From Acidobacteriota bacterium (lineage in GTDB: Bacteria > Acidobacteriota > Terriglobia > Acidiferrales > UBA7541): a stretch of 5,546 bases of DNA. Positions 1 to 4,926 of this stretch are shown here, one piece after another; the stretch's first letter is position 1, and every line of letters begins with the position of its first letter. The stretch is from assembly GCA_003133505.1 (NCBI GenBank), contig PKXT01000354.1, forward strand, positions 3,395 through 8,940, read 5' to 3'. The notes beneath the pieces are model-generated. The model was not told the origin of the DNA. It did not search any database and worked only from the letters and a program-made list of their open reading frames with translations. The translations under genes were made by a program, and so were the position numbers.

Positions 1-1334
1 GTGGACATTCTCTAGGGCCGGAGGATCCTTCGCTCCAAATGGGCGCGGGGATCGCCTCACTACTGGGCCGCCATATTCGGCTGTCCCGGGAAAAGCTTCG
101 ATTGATCGCACCAGTGGGAGCCGCCGCTGGCCTAGCCGCTGCTTTCAACGCGCCGATCACTGCTGTGATTTTCGTAATTGAGGAAGTTATTGGGGTGTGG
201 AGCGGGGGAATCCTGGGCGCCATTATTCTTTCCGCGGTTTCCAGCGTCGTGGTAATGCGCTGGTTCCTGGGCAGCGCGCCCCTCTTTCGCATCCCGGCGT
301 TCCGCCTGCAAAACCCGCTCGAGCTGCTGGCCTATGCCGTGTTGGGCATCGCGGGCGGGGGCGCCTCAATAATTTTCACGCGAATCATCGCGTGGGGGGT
401 CCCCCGACTGCGCTCCCTGCCCAACTGGACGCACAACCTGCTGCCAGCCACCGCCGGTTTGCTGATTGGCATAATCGGATTGAAATTGCCGGAAGTGATG
501 GGGGCCGGCTATCCATCGATTGACCGAGCAATGCATGGCGATTTCACCTGGCGCTTATTATTGCTATTGGCCCTCGCTAAAATCGTGGCCACCAGCCTTT
601 CCTTCACTAGCGGCACTCCCGGGGGAATGTTCGCTCCCACTCTTTTTATTGGCGCCATGCTTGGCGGAGCGGTGGGTGGCCTGGAACAACACTTTTTCCA
701 CCAACTGGCTGGGTCAGAGGCTGCTTTCGCGCTGGTCGGGATGGGCACAATGTTTGCGGGATTTCTCCGGACGCCAATTACATCCGTCTTCATGGTGATT
801 GAAATCACCGGTGACTATTCGATCATTCTTCCCGTGATGATCTCCAATCTGATTGCTTATTTCATTGCCCGGCATTACCAGCCGGTTCCATTATTTGACA
901 TGCTGTCGCGACAAAACGGCATTGTTCTGCCTTCGTTGGAGGAATTGCGTGAGCAACGGGTCTTGCGCGTCGAGGATGCTGTTCGGGATTCTCCTATCCC
1001 AGTTCTCCACTTTGGCGAGGAGACTGGCCCCATCTCCCAAAGGCTTGCGCAGTCAGCCGATACCTGGTGGTTGGCGGACCAGCCAGAGGGGGGGTGGCGG
1101 ATTCTTTCCCTGGAAGAATTGCGGCGCACAGCGGCCGATCACCCCGAAACTTTGGTATCCGAAGTTCGGGGTCGCGGACCTGTTCCATTTGTATTTCCGG
1201 ATCAACCGATAGAAGAAGCTTTGCGCCTGATGGCCGATTGGCCGTTCCTGGCTGTCGCCAGTCGAGTTAACCGGCAGACGCTGGAAGGCGTTATCTCCCT
1301 GGATGATATTTTGAAGGCCTACCGGAACCCTTAA
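1..1334 (+). CDS. ClC-family chloride/proton antiporter with C-terminal CBS domains (5' end missing)
   Basis: Membrane transporter of the ClC family, which moves chloride, usually in exchange for protons. The gene enters from the left edge: frame 3 is open from base 3, and residues before the first ATG (base 39) read GHSLGPEDPSLQ, matching the family's G-x-E-x-P selectivity segment, so that ATG is internal. Visible landmarks: the gating glutamate (E148 of the E. coli protein) at 21-23; the AAFNAP...IEE segment with the proton-pathway glutamate (E203 equivalent) at 183-185; the second signature GMFAP at 624-638. Both glutamates being present favours an antiporter over a channel. The tyrosine that normally coordinates the central chloride (Y445 in E. 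coli, in PLY) is Phe here (PLF, 894-896). From about base 945 to the stop lies a soluble region that fits a CBS pair, ending LEGVISLDDILKAYR; CBS pairs often bind adenine nucleotides. The first signature (GSGIP) lies outside the window. The family assignment is firm; transport mode is inferred. Confidence 0.95.
   Translation, partial: GHSLGPEDPSLQMGAGIASLLGRHIRLSREKLRLIAPVGAAAGLAAAFNAPITAVIFVIEEVIGVWSGGILGAIILSAVSSVVVMRWFLGSAPLFRIPAFRLQNPLELLAYAVLGIAGGGASIIFTRIIAWGVPRLRSLPNWTHNLLPATAGLLIGIIGLKLPEVMGAGYPSIDRAMHGDFTWRLLLLLALAKIVATSLSFTSGTPGGMFAPTLFIGAMLGGAVGGLEQHFFHQLAGSEAAFALVGMGTMFAGFLRTPITSVFMVIEITGDYSIILPVMISNLIAYFIARHYQPVPLFDMLSRQNGIVLPSLEELREQRVLRVEDAVRDSPIPVLHFGEETGPISQRLAQSADTWWLADQPEGGWRILSLEELRRTAADHPETLVSEVRGRGPVPFVFPDQPIEEALRLMADWPFLAVASRVNRQTLEGVISLDDILKAYRNP
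1141..1172 (+). repeat. Inverted repeat inside the CBS-coding region
   Basis: ACCCCGAA (1141-1148) pairs with TTCGGGGT (1165-1172). After one bulged A (1149), CTT pairs with AAG (1162-1164). A T-G wobble and GG/CC then close on a three-base TAT loop (1156-1158). This gives about 14 pairs with one bulge. It sits within codons of the transporter's C-terminal domain and may be fortuitous. Confidence 0.55.
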
Positions 1335-1408
1335 GGGCACGGTGGCCCTGTTCGCGGGGCTTTCCATAGCCAAGCCGTACAGTGGTACTGTGAACCTAGG
1401 CCTTAAGT

Positions 1409-1425
1409 GGGCTATCGAATAGCCC
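1409..1425 (+). other. Perfect 7-bp hairpin in the intergenic region after the ClC gene
   Basis: GGGCTAT (1409-1415) and ATAGCCC (1419-1425) form a perfect stem around a three-base CGA loop. It lies 74 bases past the ClC stop and 48 bases before the PilZ start. No T-run follows, so it is not a classical intrinsic terminator. It could end the ClC transcript by another route, protect an RNA 3' end, or be chance. A second short inverted repeat, ACAGT/ACTGT, lies just upstream at 1379-1391. Confidence 0.4.
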
Positions 1426-1473
1426 TAATGTGCTATTGCTCGTCCGCTACTGATTTTGTAGCTTAGTAGCATT

Positions 1474-1817
1474 ATGGAAAGAAATGCCCAATACTTGGAA
1501 AAGCGAGCCCGACGGCGGTACACGGTGGGTCTCTCCATAATTGTCCGGTGGAATGACGTGGGCATTCGGCGGAAGTGCGGGCCTCCACAGAGAACGTGAA
1601 TTCCTGCGGGATTTATTTTAAGATAGCTTCGAGGCTTGTTGACCGGTGCCCCGTGGAGATCGTGATGGCTCTGCCCAGCAGCGGAAATTCGGTAAGTTTC
1701 AGCAAGGTGCGGTGCCGGGGGAGTGTGGTGCGCATTGAGCCCGATGGTAAAGGGGCTCGCGTCGCGGTAGTTTTTGACAACTACGAATTTCTGCGCCGGC
1801 TGCCCGCACCGGCATAA
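1474..1817 (+). pseudogene. PilZ-domain (c-di-GMP receptor) gene, split by a one-base frameshift
   Basis: PilZ domains bind the second messenger cyclic di-GMP and regulate motility, secretion or exopolysaccharide. The 5' half starts at ATG 1474 in frame 1 (MERNAQYLEKRARRRYTVGL...) and holds the arginine-rich RxxxR motif and the first strand (SIIVRWNDVG). That frame then runs off into unrelated residues and stops at 1600. The rest of the domain continues in frame 3 to the stop at 1817: ASTENVNSCGIYF, a hydrophobic strand with an LP turn, CRGSVVRIE, and VAVVFDNYEFLRRL. Adding one G to the GGG run at 1560-1562 joins the two halves into a 114-residue protein of normal single-domain length. The second motif, D/N-x-S-x-x-G, reads NVNSCG, so the usual Ser is Asn. 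In-frame TAG at 1459 leaves ATG 1474 as the only ATG start; no clear Shine-Dalgarno precedes it. It is either a decaying gene or a sequencing/assembly error; no slippery heptamer suggests programmed frameshifting. Confidence 0.8.
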
Positions 1818-1857
1818 TTTCTCACAACATGCTCCACCAATCGGGGTTAACAATACG

Positions 1858-2454
1858 ATGAACCTAAAAAGACTAATCTTCACCACGTCCGTTGTAATTC
1901 TGGCGGGAATGGCGATCCCAGCTCTGCTTCCCTCGACTGCCGCTTACGCTTCAGTGGCTCAGACTTCGCAGCCACAGAATGCACCGGCGGCGCAAGCTGA
2001 GGCGCCCGCTTCGCAGGAGCCGGGTAATTCCAGCCAACAGCCTTCGATGACGCCCGCTCAACAACGTCGCGCCAGGAATGCCTGTTTGGTGCGCGCGGGT
2101 ATTTCCAAGGACTTAATGGACAAGCGGATGAGCATCCTGCAACAGACCCGGTCGCAAATCGAAACCATCTGCGGCGATTCATCGCTGGCTGATGCCGATA
2201 AGAAGACTCAGGTACGCCAAGCGCGTCAGGATGCCCGCAAGCAAATTGCCGACGAAATCGCGCCGGAGCAGGAGAAGGCGATTGAGTCCTGTGATCGCGA
2301 CGCAAATCTACCTACCGGCGAGGGAAACGGAAATCCCTGTCGGCACAATAACCTCGCCAAAGGTAATGCCCCTAGCGGCAGCGCTAGGAACAACCCGCCG
2401 AATGCCAATTCGCCAAATGGCAACCCTGCGGACAGCGCTCCCTCACAGCCTTAA
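1858..2454 (+). CDS. Secreted Asn/Gln/Pro-rich protein with four cysteines, function unknown
   Basis: A 198-residue protein I do not recognise as a named family. The start chosen is ATG 1858 because it opens a textbook signal peptide: MNLKRL, a hydrophobic core to about residue 25, and a likely cleavage after AYA at 29-31. An upstream in-frame ATG at 1774 would overlap the PilZ gene and bury the signal, so it is rejected. Only a weak GGGG (1843-1846) precedes the start. After cleavage come a Gln/Pro/Ala-rich linker (about 32-62), a charged helical segment beginning MTPAQQRRARNAC (about 64-148), and a low-complexity Asn/Gly/Pro/Ser tail (about 150-198). Cysteines at 76, 105, 145 and 161 could form two disulfides outside the cytoplasm. 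The Arg/Gln-rich helical core with a TPAQ motif faintly recalls periplasmic Spy/CpxP-type proteins, but this is weak. It lies 40 bases after the PilZ gene. The tail-coding DNA contains a 7-bp hairpin (2371-2388). Confidence 0.75.
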   Translation: MNLKRLIFTTSVVILAGMAIPALLPSTAAYASVAQTSQPQNAPAAQAEAPASQEPGNSSQQPSMTPAQQRRARNACLVRAGISKDLMDKRMSILQQTRSQIETICGDSSLADADKKTQVRQARQDARKQIADEIAPEQEKAIESCDRDANLPTGEGNGNPCRHNNLAKGNAPSGSARNNPPNANSPNGNPADSAPSQP

Positions 2455-2565
2455 TGGCTGTCGTTCACCGCGTACCAAATGGACGCAGTTAGCGCCCGGC
2501 TTTTCTCAGGCCTTTTGTCGTTGAGGCCTCACCAAGCTAGCGATTATCCGAATCCATAATTTAGT

Positions 2566-2595
2566 TCGGCAAAGCACCGTCGGATGTGGTATACT
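2566..2595 (+). promoter_or_regulatory. Probable sigma-70-type promoter for the DEAD-box helicase gene
   Basis: A -10 element TATACT (2590-2595, five of six consensus bases) follows a -35-like TCGGCA (2566-2571, four of six) with an 18-base spacer. Transcription would start near 2602, giving an mRNA leader of about 190 bases before the helicase ATG. It is the best promoter match I see in the 2455-2793 gap. Confidence 0.5.
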
Positions 2596-2670
2596 GCTTT
2601 TGCGCTCAATACCACGGCTGTGTCGTGTGGTCGCTCTGGTTACAGTTTGATCTGAGAATACCCCGCTTCA

Positions 2671-2696
2671 GTTTTCTCCGTAAGTTTTCGGCGTAA
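2671..2696 (+). repeat. Two tandem 13-base direct repeats in the helicase leader
   Basis: GTTTTCTCCGTAA (2671-2683) is followed without a gap by GTTTTCGGCGTAA (2684-2696): 11 of 13 positions match. The arrangement could be a double binding site for a protein or a repeated RNA element, about 100 bases upstream of the start codon. Confidence 0.6.
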
Positions 2697-2727
2697 TTCA
2701 AAAATAAGGCTGGCCGACATTGTTAGT

Positions 2728-2762
2728 GCTGCGTGTGTGGAAATCCGCACCCGCGGCAGCAA
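2728..2762 (+). other. Hairpin just upstream of the helicase ribosome-binding site
   Basis: The outer stem TGCTGC/GCAGCA (2728-2733 with 2757-2762) encloses an inner stem GTGTGG/CCGCAC (2736-2741 with 2746-2751, one G-T wobble) capped by an AAAT loop. The internal loop is GT opposite CCGCG. It ends 19 bases before the Shine-Dalgarno, so it could affect translation initiation. Confidence 0.5.
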
Positions 2763-2793
2763 TAGTTTGAGCCAGAAAAAAAGGCAAGACTAA

Positions 2794-3900
2794 ATGCAGA
2801 GTTTTACAGAGCTTCCGATATCGCCGTACACAAAAGAACGGCTATCGTCAGCTCAATTTTCAATACCGACCCCGGTGCAAGCCGCCGCGATACCCGAAGC
2901 CCTGAAAGGCAAGGACGTACTCGCCACGGCGCAAACCGGCACGGGCAAGACACTGGCGTTCCTGATCCCGGTGATGGAACAGCTGCTTCAAAACAAGACA
3001 CCCGGAATTACCGCGCTGGTGCTGGTTCCCACGCGCGAACTGGCCATGCAGGTGGTGGAACAATATAACGCGTTGAGCGGCAAGCAGCTTTCTCCCGCCG
3101 CGCTGGTTATTGGAGGGCTGGCCGAAGGACACCAACTAGGTGTGCTGCGGCGCGGAGCCCGGCTTGTAGTCGCTACTCCGGGCCGGCTGGAGGATTTTCT
3201 CGAACGAAAGCTTATTAACTTTCGCGGATTGAAGATGCTCGTCCTCGACGAAGCGGATCGTATGCTCGACATGGGATTTCTCCCAGCCATACGCAGAATT
3301 GCCGCCGTACTTCCCAAGGACCGCCAGACAATGTGCTTTTCCGCAACGCTGGAGGCATCCGTTGCACACCTGGTCGGCGATTACATGAAGAATCCCGTCC
3401 GCGTCGCATTGGGATCCACGTTAAAGCCCTCCGAAAACGTGCGCGTGCAGGCTTTTGAGGTTGCATCCGACCGCAAACAGGAAATGTTGCATCGCCTGCT
3501 GTCCAAGGAAACGGGCCGCTGCCTGGTTTTTGTTCGGACCAAACGCGGAACCGAGCGCCTAGCCAAGAACTTGACCCGCGATGGATTCGCGGCAGCCATG
3601 ATTCATGGTGACCGCTCCCAATCGCAGCGAACCGCCGCGCTGGCGGGCTTTCAACAGGGGCGTTACCGGGTACTGGTGGCCACCGATTTGGCATCGCGCG
3701 GCATCCACGTCCAAGACATTGCTCACGTTATTAATTACGATTTGCCTGAGATTGCCGAAAACTTCATCCACCGCGTTGGCCGCACCGGACGCGCGGGCGA
3801 GCGTGGCGTGGCATCTACTCTATTTGGCAGGGATCAGCGTTCAGAACTCTGCCAGTTGGAGCGCACACTGGGCATCCACATGGAGCGCATGAGCGCATAA
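2794..3900 (+). CDS. DEAD-box ATP-dependent RNA helicase, RhlE-like
   Basis: An ATP-driven helicase that unwinds RNA duplexes, typically in ribosome assembly, mRNA decay or cold adaptation. All core motifs are present and intact in 368 residues: Q motif (F4 and IPTPVQ 24-29), Walker A AQTGTGKT (46-53), PTRELA (79-84), GG (107-108), TPGR (128-131), DEAD (152-155), SAT (183-185), then in the second RecA-like domain FVRT (246-249), HGDRSQSQR (271-279), VATDLASRGIH (295-305) and HRVGRTGR (326-333). The protein stops about 35 residues after the last motif, with no basic or RGG-rich tail, so it is a minimal core; RhlE and DeaD relatives usually extend further. The start at ATG 2794 is supported by AAGG eight bases upstream and by the Q-motif phenylalanine at residue 4. 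The gene appears to be transcribed alone from the promoter near 2590. Subfamily is less certain than family. Confidence 0.97.
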   Translation: MQSFTELPISPYTKERLSSAQFSIPTPVQAAAIPEALKGKDVLATAQTGTGKTLAFLIPVMEQLLQNKTPGITALVLVPTRELAMQVVEQYNALSGKQLSPAALVIGGLAEGHQLGVLRRGARLVVATPGRLEDFLERKLINFRGLKMLVLDEADRMLDMGFLPAIRRIAAVLPKDRQTMCFSATLEASVAHLVGDYMKNPVRVALGSTLKPSENVRVQAFEVASDRKQEMLHRLLSKETGRCLVFVRTKRGTERLAKNLTRDGFAAAMIHGDRSQSQRTAALAGFQQGRYRVLVATDLASRGIHVQDIAHVINYDLPEIAENFIHRVGRTGRAGERGVASTLFGRDQRSELCQLERTLGIHMERMSA

Positions 3901-3913
3901 GATTCACCTTTTC

Positions 3914-3961
3914 AGCACGGTCAGGCTGGACAGTTTAGCGACGATTCAGCCTAATCGTGCT
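3914..3961 (+). terminator. Long imperfect hairpin after the helicase gene, possible transcript end
   Basis: AGCACG (3914-3919) pairs with CGTGCT (3956-3961), and AGGCTG (3923-3928) pairs with CAGCCT (3947-3952). Between the two stems a G-T wobble and a T-A pair leave only one C-A mismatch, so 14 of 15 positions pair around an 18-base loop. It begins 14 bases after the helicase stop. Only CC-TT follows, so a classical T-run is absent. The 3' arm overlaps the GTG at 3957 that would be the longest start of the next gene. Confidence 0.45.
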
Positions 3962-4214
3962 CCTTAAAACGCCGCACGTAGCTAGACGGCTTGGCTCATT
4001 GGGCCTGCGGCATTGGGAACCATTGGAATACAATTTTGATATCTTCGAGAAATTTCCGGACGGAAACATCCAATGGCGGGGCTGCGTGGCTAGTCTCGCC
4101 GATGCTCAATTAAAAATCGGGAGACTAGCCAAGTGGTCTAAGAACGATTTCTATGCCACGGATTTGGCCTCTGGCGCGGTGGTTGCCAATGCGCGAGCCG
4201 GCGTCAAGAACTAG
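3957..4214 (+). CDS. Small orphan protein with a FEKFPDG...WRG motif, start uncertain
   Basis: Up to 85 residues, function not recognised. The central part YNFDIFEKFPDGNIQWRG reads like a short beta-hairpin domain. It is followed by a helical stretch (about SLADAQLKIGRLAKWS) and a final strand-like VVANA. From memory, short proteins with 'FEK-PDG-W' patterns are common orphans in Acidobacteriota, but I cannot confirm this. No ATG start exists in the frame. Candidates are GTG 3957 (inside the 3' arm of a hairpin, no Shine-Dalgarno), TTG 3999, and TTG 4023. The last gives a 63-residue protein beginning M-E-Y-N-F-D and has a GGGA shortly upstream (4016-4019, too close to be ideal). I give the longest frame but think the biological start is nearer 4023. 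A strong inverted repeat (4087-4131) lies within it, so an RNA role of this region should be kept in mind. Confidence 0.55.
   Translation: MLLKTPHVARRLGSLGLRHWEPLEYNFDIFEKFPDGNIQWRGCVASLADAQLKIGRLAKWSKNDFYATDLASGAVVANARAGVKN
4087..4131 (+). repeat. Strong inverted repeat within the small gene ending at 4214
   Basis: TGGCTAGTCTC (4087-4097) is perfectly complementary to GAGACTAGCCA (4121-4131). After one bulged G (4098), CCGAT (4099-4103) pairs with ATCGG (4116-4120). The total is 16 pairs with a single bulge around a 12-base A/T-rich loop (4104-4115). No T-run follows, so it is not a simple intrinsic terminator. This is the strongest inverted repeat I found in the window. Confidence 0.8.
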
Positions 4215-4268
4215 ACGCTTGAGAGCATTCCCAGTCCTTTGGGCTGTGCAACACCGTGGCACGCCCGC

Positions 4269-4309
4269 GAGACAATAATCAGATTGCGGACTATAATTTA
4301 ATTGGAGGT
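4269..4309 (+). promoter_or_regulatory. Consensus-like promoter with adjacent Shine-Dalgarno
   Basis: A perfect -10 TATAAT (4292-4297) sits 17 bases after a -35-like GAGACA (4269-4274, four of six). The Shine-Dalgarno GGAGGT (4304-4309) lies five bases before the ATG at 4315. Transcription starting about seven bases past the -10 would begin at the Shine-Dalgarno itself, giving a leader of only about 11 bases. The rest of the 4215-4314 gap shows only weak 4-bp stems. Confidence 0.55.
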
Positions 4310-4314
4310 AGTGC

Positions 4315-4512
4315 ATGGCCTGCGAATTGCTGGAAGCATTGCACGGAGAGTTGGTAGACACTCAGAATCTGCTGGACCCCTCAACCCGCAAACGATCCTT
4401 TACCAAGCAGCGGGCTGACGACCTGATGCATGAAGAACGCCGGTTGCTGATCGCCATCCGCGCCCACGGACGCACTGGCCACAAAGGCCGTGCTTGCCCA
4501 GAATCGGAATAA
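4315..4512 (+). CDS. Small charged protein, function unknown
   Basis: 65 residues, beginning MACELLEALHGELVD. Not a family I can name. The sequence is rich in Glu, Arg, Leu and His and looks mostly helical, with two helices (about 3-20 and 30-51) joined by a DPSTRKRSF turn, then a basic Gly/His tail ending ACPESE. There is no signal peptide or membrane segment, so it is likely cytoplasmic. Cysteines at 3 and 61 are too few and too far apart for an obvious metal site. The gene call is supported by an excellent Shine-Dalgarno (GGAGGT, five-base spacing) and a consensus -10 upstream. It is followed after 27 bases by a small membrane-protein gene, probably co-transcribed. Confidence 0.7.
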   Translation: MACELLEALHGELVDTQNLLDPSTRKRSFTKQRADDLMHEERRLLIAIRAHGRTGHKGRACPESE

Positions 4513-4539
4513 CCACTCGCGGATGACGAGGCGCGCCTG

Positions 4540-4818
4540 ATGGCCATGGGGCCCAAAACCGTGGCTGGTCTGGCGGCCTCGGTTGCATTCGCCATAATAT
4601 CCACGATTGCGGCCAGTTTGGTGGGAAGCAGCTGGAGCTGGCCCTACCTTGCCCTCATAGTCGGAATTGCAGCGCCCGCTTCCATTGTGTCAGCTCAATT
4701 CGTATCACGCCTGCTGAACGACGATCCGCTAGCAGGCTTGGGAAATATTACCCTCGCCAGCTTTGCTATTTTTGGCGCAATGGGCATAGCTATATTCCTG
4801 GTTACCCGCCACATGTAA
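4540..4818 (+). CDS. Small three-helix membrane protein, function unknown
   Basis: 92 residues with three clear hydrophobic segments: about 8-29, 35-55 (SWPYLALIVGIAAP region) and 67-89 (ending FLVTRHM). Charged residues fall between helices 2 and 3 (SRLLNDDPLAG), and the C-terminus is TRHM. There is no catalytic or transport motif I recognise, so the role in the inner membrane is unknown. ATG 4540 is chosen because GAGG (4528-4531) lies eight bases upstream; a second in-frame ATG at 4546 is possible and changes the protein by two residues. It probably belongs to a short operon with the 65-residue protein 27 bases upstream. Confidence 0.75.
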   Translation: MAMGPKTVAGLAASVAFAIISTIAASLVGSSWSWPYLALIVGIAAPASIVSAQFVSRLLNDDPLAGLGNITLASFAIFGAMGIAIFLVTRHM

Positions 4819-4926
4819 TCAATAATTTACTTGATGCATTCAGTTGAAATTTCGGATACCAAGTGATGCTTGCGCAACAATAACAACTATTGCCACGTAA
4901 TGACGTCTAAACTGGCGAGGGACGAG

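Larger units (their letters stand above)
2602..2793 (+). promoter_or_regulatory. Long, structured 5' leader of the helicase gene
   Basis: The 339-base gap 2455-2793 contains no credible gene; its latter part would be a transcribed leader. From 5' to 3' it holds a short hairpin (ACCACG 2611-2616 with CGTG plus GGT, 2624-2631, one bulged T), a 13-base tandem repeat (2671-2696), a possible 5-bp stem TCGGC/GCCGA (2688-2692 with 2714-2718), a two-part hairpin (2728-2762), and an AAGG Shine-Dalgarno (2782-2785) eight bases before the ATG. Cold-inducible RNA helicase mRNAs in other bacteria often carry long regulatory leaders; a similar role here is an inference. Confidence 0.45.

Noticed and set aside
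1334..1349. AGGGC/GCCCT stem right at the ClC stop as an intrinsic terminator
   Set aside because: Only 5 bp with no T-run after it; too weak to call.
1553..1566. Programmed -1 frameshifting to produce PilZ
   Set aside because: No slippery heptamer or convincing downstream stimulatory structure; a simple base loss is the more economical explanation.
1774..1857. Upstream in-frame ATG (1774) as the start of the secreted protein
   Set aside because: It would overlap the PilZ gene and put 28 residues ahead of a textbook signal peptide that begins at 1858.
1425..1886. Long minus-strand open frame (153 codons) opposite the PilZ region
   Set aside because: Composition is shadow-like with no domain, and it crosses the PilZ halves and the start of the secreted-protein gene, both of which show recognisable protein features on the + strand.
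2508..2529. AGGCCT...AGGCCT stem after the secreted-protein gene as a terminator
   Set aside because: AGGCCT is itself palindromic, the stem is only 6-7 bp including a wobble, and no T-run follows.
3215..3694. Minus-strand open frame (159 codons) inside the helicase gene
   Set aside because: It lies wholly opposite conserved helicase motifs, and its Arg/Ser/Pro-rich translation is typical of an antisense shadow.
4818..4892. Weak stems (ATCAA/TTGAT, CAATA/TATTG) and -35/-10-like words before the peptidase gene
   Set aside because: Short AT-rich matches are expected by chance in this base composition; no promoter pair reaches a convincing match.
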